Shown here: positions 10,727 to 22,368 of the stretch, piece by piece
Position numbering within the stretch: the first letter of the stretch is position 1
Layout: every line of letters begins with the position of its first letter
Source: Brienomyrus brachyistius
Taxonomy: Eukaryota > Chordata > Actinopteri > Osteoglossiformes > Mormyridae
Assembly (NCBI RefSeq): GCF_023856365.1
Contig: NW_026042742.1
Location: 42,960-106,959, forward strand
DNA length: 64,000 bases
Direction: 5' to 3'
Translations under genes and position numbers: made by a program
Notes under the pieces: model-generated
Seen by the model: only the letters and a program-made list of their open reading frames with translations
The model's database searches: none
What the model was told of the DNA's origin: nothing

Positions 10727-11891
10727 CTGAACAAAAATATAAACGCAACACTTTTGTTTTTGCTCCCATTTTTCATGAGATGGACTTAAAGATCTACAAT
10801 TCATTCCAGATACACAATATTACCATTTCTCTCAAACATTTCTCACAAATCAGTCTAAATGTGTGATAGTGAGCACTTCTGCTTTGCTGAGATAATCCAT
10901 CCCACCTCACAGGTGTGCCACATCAAGATGCTGATCTGACATCATGGGTAGTGCACAGGTGTACCTTATACTGCCCACAATAAAAGGCCACCCTGGAATG
11001 TGCAGTTTTGTCTCACAGCAAAATGCCACAGATGCCACAAGCATTGAGGGAGCGTGCAATTGGCATGCTGACAGCAGGAATGTCAACCAGATCTGTTGCT
11101 CGTGCATTGAATGTTCATTTCTCAACCATAAGCCGTCTCCAAAGGCGTTTCAGAGAATATGGCAGTACATCCAACCGGCCTCACAACCGCAGACCACGTG
11201 TAACCACACCAGCCCAGGACCTCCACATCCAGCAGGTTCACCTCCAAGATCGTCTGAGACCAGCCACTCAGACAGATGATGCACGGCCCCATGTTGCAAG
11301 GATCTGTACACAGTTCTTGGAAGCTGAAAATGTCCCAGTTCTTGCATGGCCAGCATACTCACCGGACATGTCACCCGTTGAGCATGTTTGGGATGTGCTT
11401 GACCGGCGTATACGACAGCGTGTACCAGTTCCCACTAATATCCAACAACTTCGCACAGCCATTGAAGAGGAGTGGACCAACATTCCACAGGCCACAATTG
11501 ACAATCTGATAAACTCTATGCGAAGAAGATGTGTTGCATTGTATGAGGCAAATGGTGGTCACACCAGATACTGACCGGTTCTGAGTCCCCAGACCCCCAA
11601 TAAAGCAAAAAACTGCACATTCCAGGGTGGCCTTTTATTGTGGGCAGTATAAGGTACACCTGTGCACTACCCATGATGTCAGATCAGCATCTTGATGTGG
11701 CACACCTGTGAGGTGGGATGGATTATCTCAGCAAAGCAGAAGTGCTCACTATCACACATTTAGACTGATTTGTGAGAAATGTTTGAGAGAAATGGTAATA
11801 TTGTGTATCTGGAATGAATTGTAGGTCTTTAAGTCCATCTCATGAAAAATGGGAGCAGAAACAAGAGTGTTGCGTTTATATTTTTGTTCAG
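10727..11891 (+). mobile_element. Tc1/mariner element, internally deleted
   Basis: Terminal inverted repeats of over 200 bp: the left starts CACTGAACAAAAATATAAACG and the right ends in its complement, GTTTATATTTTTGTTCAGT. Both sit at TA within the AT run of a satellite unit, as expected for Tc1 insertion at TA. Only one short transposase frame remains. A second copy of the right half lies at 26241-26748. Confidence 0.92.
11008..11574 (+). CDS. Internally deleted Tc1 transposase, in-frame fusion
   Basis: A 188-aa frame, against about 340 aa for a full Tc1 transposase. Residues 1-75 hold the paired-type helix-turn-helix DNA-binding region (LRERAIGMLTAGMSTRSVAR, then a second basic helix and PRVTTP). 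After about residue 90 the frame jumps to the end of the catalytic domain: DDARPH (second Asp area) and YSPDMSPVEHVWD (final acidic residue). The first catalytic Asp region is missing, so it cannot cut DNA. The deletion kept the reading frame, so a DNA-binding protein could still be made, which might bind the inverted repeats and compete with active transposase. The start chosen is the first ATG after the left inverted repeat. Confidence 0.8.
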   Translation: MSHSKMPQMPQALRERAIGMLTAGMSTRSVARALNVHFSTISRLQRRFREYGSTSNRPHNRRPRVTTPAQDLHIQQVHLQDRLRPATQTDDARPHVARICTQFLEAENVPVLAWPAYSPDMSPVEHVWDVLDRRIRQRVPVPTNIQQLRTAIEEEWTNIPQATIDNLINSMRRRCVALYEANGGHTRY

Positions 11892-11893
11892 TA

Positions 11894-12335
11894 TATATAT
11901 TTATGGGTGTATCGAGACTAGATGGTCAGTATGGATAACTAAGGTGCACTAAACTAAAACTGGGTGAGCAGGCAAGGCATGTCACCCAGGTTGTGTGACA
12001 ATTATTTTATATAAATGTATATATGTATATATATATTCCATCCACCATCCCTCCTTTACGGAGAACTGCGTTATTTTTATTGTCCATTACGAAAAAAATA
12101 AAAAAACTATATATATATATATATATATACATATATATTTATGGGTGTATCGAGACTAGTTGGTCATTATGGATAACTAAGTTGCACTAAAATTGGGTGA
12201 GCAGGCAAGGCATGTCACCCAGGTTGTGTGACAATTATTTTATATATATGTATGTATATATTCCATCCACCATCCCTCCTTTACGGAGAACTGCGTTATT
12301 TTTCTTTTCTATTGCTAATAAAAAAACTATATATA

Positions 12336-12366
<31 letters not shown>

Positions 12367-12799
12367 GGGTGTATCGAGACTAGATGGTCAGTATGGATAA
12401 CTAAGGTGCACTAAAATTGGGTGAGCAGGCAAGGCATGTCACCCAGGTTGTGTGACAATTATTTTATATATATGTATATATATATTCCATCCACTATCCC
12501 TCCTTTATGGAGAACTGCGTTATTTTTATTGTCTATTGCAAAAAAAAACACAAAAAAACTATATATATATATATATATACACATATATATTTATGGGTGT
12601 ATCGAGACTAGTTGGTCATTATGGATAACTAAGGTGCACTAAAATTGGGTGAGCAGGCAAGGCATGTCACCCCAGTTGTGTGACAATTATTTTATATAAA
12701 TGTATATATATATTCCCTCCACCACCCCTCCTTTACGGAGGACTGCTTTATTTTTAATATCCATTGCGAAAAAAAAACACAAGAAAAAGAAAAAATATC

Positions 12800-12864
<65 letters not shown>

Positions 12865-13051
12865 GTGTGTCGAGACTAGATGGTCAGTATGGATAACTGA
12901 GGTGCACTAAAATTGGGTGAGCAGGCAAGGCATGTCACCCAGGTTGTGTGACAATTATTTTATATATATGCATATACATATTCCATCCACCATCCCTCCT
13001 TTATGGAGAACTGCGTTATTTTTATTGTCTATTGCAAAAAAAAAACAGAAA

Positions 13052-13127
<76 letters not shown>

Positions 13128-13551
13128 TATATATTCATGGGTGTATCGAGACTAGATGGTCATTATGGATAACTAAAGTGCACTAAAATTGGGTGAGCAG
13201 GCAAGGCATGTCACCCAGGTTGTGTGACAATTATTTTATATAAATGTATATATATATATATATATTCCATCCACCATCCCTCCTTTACGGAGAACTGCGT
13301 TATTTTTCTTTTCTATTGCTAATAAAAAAACTATATATATATACATATATATTTATGGGTGTATCGAGACTAGATGGTCATTATGAATAACTAAGGTGCA
13401 CTAAAATTGGGTGAGCAGGCAAGGCATGTCACCCCGGTTGTGTGACAATTATTTTATATATATATTCCATCCACCATCCCTCCTTTACGGAGGACTGCTT
13501 TATTTTTAATATCCATTGCGGAAAAAAAACACAAGAAAAAGAAAAAATATC

Positions 13552-13604
<53 letters not shown>

Positions 13605-13707
13605 GTGTGTCGAGACTAGATGGTCAGTATGGATAACTAAAGTGCACTAAAATTGGGTGAGCAGGCAAGGCATGTCACCCAGGTTGTGTGACAATTATTT
13701 TATATAA

Positions 13708-13765
<58 letters not shown>

Positions 13766-14068
13766 CATCCACCATCCCTCCTTTACGGAGAACTGCGTTA
13801 TTTTTCTTTTCTATTGCTAATAAAAAAACTATATATATGTACATATATATATATATATATGGGTGTATCGAGACTAGTTGGTCATTATGGATAACTAAGT
13901 TGCACTAAAATTGGGTGAGCAGGCAAGGCATGTCACCCAGGTTGTGTGACAATTATTTTATATATATATGTATATATATATTCCCTCCACCACCCCTCCT
14001 TTACGGAGGACTGCTTTATTTTTAATATCCATTGCGGAAAAAAAACACAAGAAAAAGAAAAAATATCA

Positions 14069-14126
<58 letters not shown>

Positions 14127-14229
14127 GTGTGTCGAGACTAGATGATCAGTATGGATAACTAAAGTGCACTAAAATTGGGTGAGCAGGCAAGGCATGTCAC
14201 CCAGGTTGTGTGACAATTATTTTATATAA

Positions 14230-14301
<72 letters not shown>

Positions 14302-14603
14302 CATCCACCATCCCTCCTTTACGGAGAACTGCGTTATTTTTCTTTTCTATTGCTAATAAAAAAACTATATATATGTACATATATATATATATATATGGGT
14401 GTATCGAGACTAGTTGGTCATTATGGATAACTAAGTTGCACTAAAATTGGGTGAGCAGGCAAGGCATGTCACCCAGGTTGTGTGACAATTATTTTATATA
14501 TATATGTATATATATATTCCCTCCACCACCCCTCCTTTACGGAGGACTGCTTTATTTTTAATATCCATTGCGAAAAAAAAACACAAGAAAAAGAAAAAAT
14601 ATC

Positions 14604-14664
<61 letters not shown>

Positions 14665-14851
14665 GTGTGTCGAGACTAGATGGTCAGTATGGATAACTAA
14701 GGTGCACTAAAATTGGGTGAGCAGGCAAGGCATGTCACCCAGGTTGTGTGACAATTATTTTATATATATGCATATACATATTCCATCCACCATCCCTCCT
14801 TTACGGAGAACTGCGTTATTTTTATTGTCTATTGCAAAAAAAAAACAGAAA

Positions 14852-14926
<75 letters not shown>

Positions 14927-15780
14927 TATTCATGGGTGTATCGAGACTAGATGGTCATTATGGATAACTAAAGTGCACTAAAATTGGGTGAGCAGGCAAG
15001 GCATGTCACCCAGGTTGTGTGACAATTATTTTATATAAATGTATATATATATATATATATATTCCATCCACCATCCCTCCTTTACGGAGAACTGCGTTAT
15101 TTTTCTTTTCTATTGCTAATAAAAAAACTATATATATATGTACATATATATATATATATATGGGTGTATCGAGACTAGTTGGTCATTATGGATAACTAAG
15201 TTGCACTAAAATTGGGTGAGCAGGCAAGGCATGTCACCCAAGTTGTGTGACAATTATTTTATATATATGTATATATATATTCCATCCACCATCCCTCCTT
15301 TATGGAGAACTGCGTTATTTTTATTGTCTATTGCAAAAAAAAAACAAAAAAAACTATATATATATACATATATATTTATGGGTGTATCGAGACTAGATGG
15401 TCATTATGAATAACTAAGGTGCACTAAAACTGGGTGAGCAGGCAAGGCATGTCACCCAGGTTGTGTGACAATTATTTTATATATATGTATATATATATTC
15501 CATCCACCATCCCTCCTTTATGGAGAACTGCGTTATTTTTATTGTCTATTGCAAAAAAAAAAACAAAAAAAACTATATATATATATACATATATATATAT
15601 GGGTGTATCGAGACTAGAAGGTCATTATGCATAACTAAAGTGCACTAAAATTGGGTGAGCAGGATAGGCATGTCACCCCAGTTGTGTGACAATTATTTTA
15701 TATATATGTATATATATATATATATTCCCTCCACCACCCCTCCTCTACGGAGGACTGCTTTATTTTTATTTCCATTGCAA
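11894..15780 (+). repeat. AT-rich satellite, 16 units of about 219-276 bp
   Basis: Each unit has a GGGTGTATCGAGACTAG block, a GAGCAGGCAAGGCATGTCACC block, a CCATCCACCATCCCTCC block and two (TA)n tracts. GGGTGT(A/G)TCGAGAC occurs at about 11906, 12142, 12366, 12594, 12863, 13139, 13358, 13604, 13860, 14125, 14397, 14663, 14934, 15161, 15380 and 15601. Length varies mainly through the (TA)n tracts. Three unit types can be told apart: TTGCTAATAAAAAAAC; TTGCAAAAAAAAAACA; and CATTGCGAAAAAAAAACACAAG. C-B-A runs recur at about 12650-13400 and 14450-15170. Open frames here encode only Tyr-Ile runs and are not genes. Confidence 0.95.
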
Positions 15781-15991
15781 AAATAAAAAATTTTAAAACA
15801 CAAAAAAAAAAAAAAAACGAAAATAATAATAATAAAAATAATTTTGAATGTGTATTCAAATAAGTTTGAATGTGTGTGAACTATATATAAATATATATAT
15901 ACACATGCATATACAGAAATATATACACACACACACATATATATATATACACACACACACACAGACACACACTCACATAAACACATACACA
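15781..15991. repeat. Poly-A and (CA)/(TA) microsatellite
   Basis: An A-rich run near 15805-15840 is followed by alternating ATATAT and ACACACAC tracts at 15880-15990. No gene. Confidence 0.85.
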
Positions 15992-16365
15992 CACTGTGTA
16001 CAGTCTTATGCAAAGGTTTGGCACCCCTTGACAAATAACATCTTTTCAATTACAAAAGCAACAATATCAGTTAATACAGTCTCTTTAGGAACTGGGGGAA
16101 AAATACACAATATTTTCAGCAAACATTGATGAATAGTTACTTTTTATGCCATAAATTGAACAAAATTACAAAATAAAAACATTATTATGGCACTCTGCAA
16201 AAGTTTGGGCACCCTACGTAATCAGTACTTAGTAACACCTCCTCTGCCAGATATCACAGCTTACAAGCGCTTCTTATAGCCAGCTGAAAGGCTTTCAGTT
16301 CTTGTACTTGGGATTTTCTCACATTCTTCCTTGCAAAAGGCTTCTAGTTCTGTAATATTCTAATA
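15992..16365 (+). mobile_element. Tc1/mariner-like end fragment
   Basis: GTACAGTCTTATGCAAAGGTTTGGCACCCCT, and later GCAAAAGTTTGGGCACCC, are typical fish mariner/Tc1-like terminal motifs. About 370 bp are left and no transposase follows; the unrelated next segment begins near 16366. Confidence 0.5.
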
Positions 16366-16884
16366 TATCAAGGGCTGTATTGTCAAATAGGAGATCGGCA
16401 GCATTCTCCCACCTGAGAAAACTGTACTACAATGCCCTTGATAGTGTGTAGAAACACACTCGTCAGCTCTAGTCCTCCTGTAACAACGCAAAAGGACTGG
16501 CAACCCTCAGGTATTTATGCGTGCGATTGTATGATAAATTCACCCTGACAGTCTCACACTTCTCTTGGTACCAACAGGTCTCATGGAATATATAAAAGGC
16601 AACTGCAACAATTATACTCGGCACTAAACATCGAGGCACGGAAATGCAGCAGAGCTTGTGTATTTCTCAGGATGCATTCTAGTAAAATGCCCGGAAAATG
16701 AGCTAAAGACATATTTCAAGGGGCACTATATAAAACCGATGGAAATTTTACTGATTAAATAAAAGGAAAAGCATCGTTTGAAAAATCACAAATGTTTCTA
16801 AGATTCAATGCATCGCTTTTTGACCACATCATAGCGATGAACACATCATTGTTCCTGACAATGTCCTAATACAGAAATAAAACT
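16366..16884. other. No gene recognised; short inverted repeat and TATA-like motif
   Basis: TATCAAGGGC near 16373 and its complement GCCCTTGATA near 16433 form a 10-bp inverted repeat. A plus-strand TATATAAAAGGC lies near 16590. No coding exon is supported. Confidence 0.3.
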
Positions 16885-16997
16885 TTATGTTGGTAAACTC
16901 AAAAAGCCTTCAGCTGTCACACTGGCTAACGATCTCAAACGATTATAAAGCAGCATTTTGAAAAGCGCTGTTTTAAAATAACAGATACAACACTTAC

Positions 16998-17286
16998 CTT
17001 GTCTTCTGGCCAAATGCTTTTCACGGCTTGGCACTCCAACGGTGCTGAAACGAAATTTGTATTTCCTCCTACCTCGTTGGCCCTTCAGTTCTTCTTTTCT
17101 CCCTTTGGATGTTTTTTTCCTTCTTCTTTGGATATTGTTTTTTATTTTTGTTTGTTTTTTTTTACTTTGCATGTTTTTCCTTCTTCGGATATTATTTTTT
17201 TGGCTTATTTTTTTAGACGATGTTTTTTTCGTCTTCTTTAAAAATTGATTTTTTTCGTCTTCTTTAAATATTGTTTTTTTTTTCAT
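16998..17286 (-). CDS. Lysine/arginine-rich first exon, unknown protein
   Basis: The minus-strand frame starts at ATG 17286 with an extreme Lys/Arg-rich segment (about residues 1-75), made from degenerate GAAGA-AAAA repeats. A more ordinary stretch follows (KFRFSTVGVPSREKHLARRQ). The frame then meets a consensus GTAAGT donor (plus-strand ACTTAC at 16992-16997), so the exon would end at 16998. A promoter-like region lies directly upstream at 17330-17480. I do not recognise the protein. The basic region could simply be translated low-complexity DNA. The next exon was not found. Confidence 0.3.
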
Positions 17287-17329
17287 CCTTTTGATGTTGT
17301 TTTACGGAACAAGAGCCGTACAGTGCTAC

Positions 17330-17482
17330 TCTATCAGGAGGTAGCGCCAACTGAACGCCTTGAAGCAGTACCCAGCTCTTTTATAGGGAGCGTCAACCCG
17401 AAGTCAAGTTCTAGAACGTTGCACTCACTTTTCATTGGTTTCCCAGCTATGCTGTCAGAATAATGTTTGCTGATTGGTCGAA
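17330..17482 (-). promoter_or_regulatory. Promoter-like cluster: two CCAAT boxes, HSE core, TATA
   Basis: On the minus strand, in order: CCAAT at about 17473-17477, CCAAT at about 17434-17438, a palindromic TTCTAGAA heat-shock-element core at 17409-17416, and CTATAAAAG at 17378-17386. The ATG at 17286 follows about 90 bp below. Spacing is that of a compact vertebrate polymerase II promoter. Confidence 0.45.
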
Positions 17483-17949
17483 AATTTTAAAACGTACCCG
17501 AGTACTGTAAAAAAAACTCAAGATCTTGCTACCCTACGGAGCACCCATAAGGTGATTTTTTTTATACGTTATATGCAGCTATTTGTAGCAGGCCGTAATT
17601 AGACTAATCCACCCTTTGTCAATAAAGCCAACAAGAGAACAGGTTGCCCAAAGTTTGCTCAGGTACACGCCACAGCACAACCTTAAAAACACATCCAGCA
17701 CAAATCACACTAGTGAATGACACAGCAAATCACAGCAATAAAAAAGACCCCTATGGGCAATCCAGCACCCAGACTACAGGTGCCAAAAGGCCCAGCCTGC
17801 CTAATAATGAACCCAAAATATACATACAACAAAGAAAAAGACACAAACAAAAAAGAAAATAAAACTAGCCAGCTGCTCCCACTAAACCCCGCTCCCGAGG
17901 CCACTAAGCCGGCTGGCTTGATAATACACGATACAACCTCAGATAAAAC
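17483..17949. other. No gene recognised
   Basis: A/C-rich spacer without recognisable coding sequence. Confidence 0.4.
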
Positions 17950-18021
17950 ATATTAAAGCAACACCAGGGAGGTTTACAACCTGATCCTTAAAATTATCGA
18001 CCCGTAATTCCACCTTGAAAA
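17950..18021 (+). repeat. Direct repeat, copy 1
   Basis: ATATTAAAGCAACACCAGGG ... CCACCTTGAAAA is repeated at 19279-19350. The two copies bracket the gypsy integrase fragment. Confidence 0.85.
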
Positions 18022-18654
18022 CCCCTAAAGAACAGTAGTTTACCCCATGACTCACTGCCCCATTCAAACAAAAAAAAAACAGGTTTTTGGGGTAACCTTT
18101 AGGTCAGCTCTTCAAAACCAGGTATGAGGACTCTTCAGCTAATCAGTCCTCTAATTAGAAATCTAATTAGGGAGTTGCAGCGAAAACCTGCATACACACC
18201 GGCCCTTTGCGGATAAGATTGTTCACCCCTGAAACAAGCAAACAGAAAGGCTGCTACACTGCAAATTCAATATGCCCGCCGATGCTCCACCAAATCTATC
18301 AGGACCCTGCCTGTCTTTCCCGTGCCTGCTCCTTTGCCAATATGCCCTACCATCGGAACATGCACAGCCATCTCGCCCCGGCTATGCCTCCAGTCCGAAC
18401 TGCAGTTCCTATACCTGCCTATAATTGCCTGGCTACAATCCATCCCCCAAAATGAAATTGATGACCCAACGATCACAGCTAAGAATTCTATCCCCAAACC
18501 ACTGGTCTTCCTCCCCAACCGAACGATCATTCACTGACCGTGGTAACTTATAAGGGTTGGTATGATGACCAGTGGTGGACCTCACCGAACGTTTAACTGG
18601 TCTCTACACCTCGGGGGGGACATAACCTCCTCCATTATACGAGGCCTACTTGTG
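18022..18654. other. C-rich region, possible degraded gypsy LTR/3' end
   Basis: It lies 3' of the minus-strand integrase fragment. No intact frame; pyrimidine-rich. An LTR would be expected here, but no matching second LTR was identified. Confidence 0.3.
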
Positions 18655-19200
18655 GATGCTCTATTGCGACCCCTCCCACCAGCCCTGTCCCCGTAAAACC
18701 ACAGAGTCCTCATCCGATTCCATTTCTGTTGCCCCTGTGGGCAACCCAGACTCAGGAGACATTACCAGAACATCTTCCCCTGACATAACAACCCCCTGTG
18801 GTACTGGACGCAACTCTGTTCGGTGAACTTGACGGACAACCCCGTCCCCCTCCATTGGAGTTGCAGAGTAAACTGCACCCTGATCTTGGGGACACCGAAC
18901 TACCATATACAAACAGGCATCCCAATGATCCTGTATTTTACCTCGAACATGGTTCCGCAAACACACCAGCTGACCTTCATCAAACCCCTAATCATTAACC
19001 AACTCATTGTGTTTCCGATTTCGTGGTGTGGCTTGTTCCTCCAACTAAGCCTTCACATACTCTTGAAGCACCTGCAAACTTTCCTGATGGTTTTGTACCC
19101 ATTCCTCCAAAGGTCCACCATACTGACTGATCCCGGCAGGAGCCTGAAGATAGTGTATCGGTAATCGAGGCTCACAGCCAGACCTTAAATAAAAAGGCAT
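18655..19200 (-). mobile_element. Ty3/gypsy integrase C-terminal fragment
   Basis: Minus-strand frames carry the end of a gypsy integrase. GGPLEEWVQNHQ lies near 19100 and, after stops and frame breaks, there is a segment with VRGKIQDHWDACLYMVVRCP and RQVHRTELRPVPQG (about 18770-18960). This is the post-catalytic domain found in fish gypsy elements. The integrase catalytic core and protease/RT are absent. Inactive. Confidence 0.75.
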
Positions 19201-19278
19201 CATCCAGTCATTTGGTGGGGTGTAGTATTGTAAGCTTCTCTGCTGGAGGAAGTGTGTGAAGCAAATTGTGCAAAAAAA

Positions 19279-19350
19279 ATATTAAAGCAACACCAGGGAG
19301 GTTTACATCTAGATCCTTAAAATGATCGACCTGCAATTCCACCTTGAAAA
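19279..19350 (+). repeat. Direct repeat, copy 2
   Basis: Second copy of the 17950-18021 repeat, with about eight differences. Confidence 0.85.
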
Positions 19351-20134
19351 TCCAATTACCATATAAAGGATACAAGATGTAAAGATGACAAATGACATGG
19401 CACACATTTGTTGTTTAGACTGTTGTGTCAGGTTAATTGAAAGCTGAAGGATCTTAGTGTTTACTAGTCTAAGTAACAGAATGTCTAAACACTGTGCTTG
19501 CCTTTATGGGTTTTTAAGCAGAACATATAGGTATAGAAACATATTAACATTACGTTTCACGATTCACTGACTGGAGAATAGGAGAATATACACATCAATA
19601 TTACTACTTAAGTTAACTAACCCTAATCCCAACCCCTATTGGCACGGAGCCCGCCAGGGTTCAGGTGAGATATAAATCTGTAATCTGTATCAATGGTTTT
19701 GCTATCCATACCCACCCTATTAATGTTAGCTTCCCAGGGTTTCTTGTTAGACAAGCTCTGTGTCTCTCTATACCCCCATTTACTGCACGACTGATTGTCC
19801 ATTTATAAAGAATCAAATAGGGTGAAGATGGTTTTAGTTTACAATTACTCTGGAAGGTGACCAGATTAAAAAAAACTAAATACCATGCCTACGTGTATGT
19901 AATCTCCATCACAGTCCCCATTTTCCCCATAATCCTCGTTTTGATAGTGCCAATTTGTGTAATGTGAGTTTTTTTTTTTTTTTAAAAACTGTTATAGAAG
20001 AACATACTGGATGCCACATGTGTACAATTACCCCTTTCTAATTAGTGGGGTCCGTTGTGTCAGCTACAGCCTTTACTAACATACACATAAGTATACAGTC
20101 TTACAGCACTTTTGTTTTCCTTTTGTATTTAATG
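19351..20134. other. No gene recognised
   Basis: AT-rich spacer with short poly-T/poly-A tracts near 19968-19985. No supported gene. Confidence 0.5.
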
Positions 20135-20145
20135 GTTTTCCATTT

Positions 20146-20507
20146 AGGGGGCAGCATGGTGGTGCAGTGGTTAGCACTGTTGCCTCACACCTCTAGGGCC
20201 CGGGTTCGAGTCTCCACCTGGGTCACATGTGTGTGGAGTTTGCATGTTCTACCCATGTCATCGTGGGGTTTCCTCCGGGTACTCTGGTTTCCCCCACAGT
20301 CCAAAAACATGCTGAGGCTAATTGGAGTTGCTAAATTGCCCATAGGAGTGTATGCGTGAGTGAATAGTGTGTGAGTGTGCCCTGCGATGGGCTGGCCCGC
20401 CATCCTGAGTTGTTCCCTGTCTCGTGCCCATTGCTTCCGGGATAGGCTCCAGACCCCCCGCGATCCAGTAGGATAAGCGGTTTGGAAAATGGATGGATGG
20501 ATGGACA
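20146..20507 (+). mobile_element. tRNA-derived SINE with 11-bp target duplication
   Basis: The 5' end has RNA polymerase III box motifs: an A-box-like GGTGCAGTGGTTAGCAC and a B-box-like GGGTTCGAGTC. The body reads GTGTGGAGTTTGCATGTTC ... CCAAAAACATGCTGAGGC and the tail is (ATGG)n. GTTTTCCATTT is found at both 20135-20145 and 20508-20518, a perfect target-site duplication. Same family as 32006-32360, 41776-42132 and others here. Confidence 0.93.
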
Positions 20508-20597
20508 GTTTTCCATTTGAGGAATTAGCAAAAAACTGCAGTGCATGATGGGTAGGATCTAAAGGCTGCCTAACGCCCTTAATTTGTTTGCAATTTC

Positions 20598-20787
20598 GCC
20601 AGGTAGGCTACCTTCTTTAAACTGCGTTTTGCTAGACTACACATTTCGAGATGTTTTATTGTAGTCTTGGTAAATATATATATATAGTTTAGCCTAACCC
20701 AGCCACTTAAGGGAGCAAGCCAGCTCAGGTAGGTGCCAGTCCCAAGCCCGGATTAATGGAGAGGGTTGGCGTCAAGAAATAAAGAGA
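20598..20787 (-). repeat. Inverted partner of repeat 6999-7193
   Basis: Reverse complement of the 6999-7193 repeat, with substitutions and a TA-tract difference. Confidence 0.8.
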
Positions 20788-21349
20788 AATAAAGACAACT
20801 AATACTCCTAGTTTGCGAGATCTGACTGCAATGGCAGCACTGCTACAAGGGTGTGGATAAATCTATACAAATATCACCTGCATGCACATTACTTCTTTTA
20901 CAATAACCAACTCCTGATCCATACTGTTAGTCGTGAAAAAAAAAACTATCGTGTACATAGAGGCCCTGTGTAAAAAGATAACTGCCAAGGAAAAGATCAA
21001 AAACATTTATTTCAAGGATACAAAGTTTTTATGGTCATGTACAGTGTACAGTGCAATTCTTATTTGATTAACTTGAATGTCTCCACAGACTAGACGATTA
21101 AACAAATAAAGCAGCGCAACATTACAATAACTAATAACAAATAAACAAAGCTCACGAGTACTATTACAGTATTTATATCATTTATTTAAACTTAATTTTA
21201 CCAGGTAAATTAACTACAAAGCAGTTACCACTGCTTTACCTGCTTCTCGGGAGAAATAGCAGATATACGTCATGTATGTGACTAAATTCTTAAGCCAATA
21301 AGGGCAAAGTTGTGTCGTAATGGAGGCGGATCCAGTTTGTGCAGCCGGT
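20788..21349. other. No gene recognised
   Basis: AT-rich spacer before the tRNA-like array. Confidence 0.5.
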
Positions 21350-21569
21350 TAAAGACACTACGGGCATGTAAATGGAGAACGAAATTATAGTTATAATTCG
21401 GCGTGTTCGCGAAAACGACTTCATTTATTTTCTTATTGATTTATCGACAGACCATCATACTTTTTAGACGTTATAATAACAACACTCTATTGATCCCCAA
21501 AGAGAGAAATTCTCTCCTTGCCTGCCCCCTCTTACTGTCCATGATACACAAGCACATATGTAGAAAAAC

Positions 21570-21664
21570 GTCAGCTTGGAAGCCAAGGCTGGACTTAACC
21601 TACTCTATTCTGGTATTCTGTTCTCCCAAGTAAGGCATCCCAAGTTCGAATCCAACTTCCGACA
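21570..21664 (+). tRNA. tRNA-Leu(TAA)-like pseudogene, copy 1
   Basis: It begins GTCAGCTTGG, has an AAGGC and GGACTTAA segment (anticodon TAA), a long variable/intron-like region, a TTCGAATCC T-loop and ends CTTCCGACA. The acceptor ends GTCAG and CGACA are those of leucine tRNAs. The D-arm is shortened, and the T-stem here reads CATCCCAAG in place of CGTGG, so it is probably non-functional. Confidence 0.45.
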
Positions 21665-22045
21665 AAAGTTCTTCAATCGCTACAGCACAATTTGAGCCAC
21701 TGATCGGCTTTAATTGCTTTGTTTTATTTTTGCGTTTCAGGCAAAACTACATAACACTTAAAGACACTACGGGCATGTAAATGGAGAACGAAATTATAGT
21801 TATAGCGAATCTCCTACACACAATACCAAGGTTACCGAACTTTGGTCAGCTGGCCAGAGTGAGACGTTCAATTCCCGTAAGATTTCTTTGCGCCAGCCTG
21901 AGAGTCTGAAAACACGTCACACCAGATGCATGAGAGATGGAAACCTGGGATATTCAGTCGAATCAGATCAAATATGATGCTAAGTTAGTACTAAGTTAAA
22001 ATATGTTCCGCACTTGTAACATGCACCCATGATTTGGAACAGCAG

Positions 22046-22368
22046 CATACCTGTCAAGGTTTGGATTTGAAAATAAAGGAAATTTTCCGGCACCCGCCGT
22101 GAGCCATCCGCAACCAGGCTCCAGTATCCCTTACATTTTAAGACAGGAAATATAAAATAATATAAATATATAAAATAATATAAATATATAAAATATATAA
22201 AATATATTTTTGGCCACAACCGGGATTCGAACCCCGGTCTCCCGTGTGAAAGGCGGCGATCTTACCACTACACTATCCAGCAACTATATAATATAAGGGA
22301 GATTTACGGGAAAATACTAATACGGGAGGACGGCGGGAAAGAGAAGTAAGTAAGACTTGACAGCTATG
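22046..22368 (+). mobile_element. MITE with internal tRNA-like sequence, copy 1
   Basis: Terminal motifs CATACCTGTCAAG and CTTGACAGCTATG are inverted repeats (12 of 13). They frame a 320-bp non-coding body with the tRNA-like segment at 22211-22281. Equivalent copies: 22770-23139, 23533-23874, 25379-25748, and a left-truncated one ending at 24718. Confidence 0.75.
22211..22281 (-). tRNA. tRNA-Glu(TTC)-like, copy 1
   Basis: Minus strand: D-arm TAGTGTAGTGGTAAGA, anticodon loop CTTTCAC (TTC), and T-arm GGTTCGAATCCC. Box A and box B are well preserved. However the 5' GCTGGAT does not pair with the 3' GTTGTGG, and the anticodon stem is weak. This is therefore better seen as a tRNA-derived pseudogene than a working tRNA. 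The sequence is nearly unchanged in five copies. Confidence 0.5.

Noticed and set aside
12197..14981. Many plus-strand frames of 60-90 codons rich in Tyr-Ile
   Set aside because: They translate (TA)n tracts and the repeated CATCCCTCC block of the satellite; no gene.
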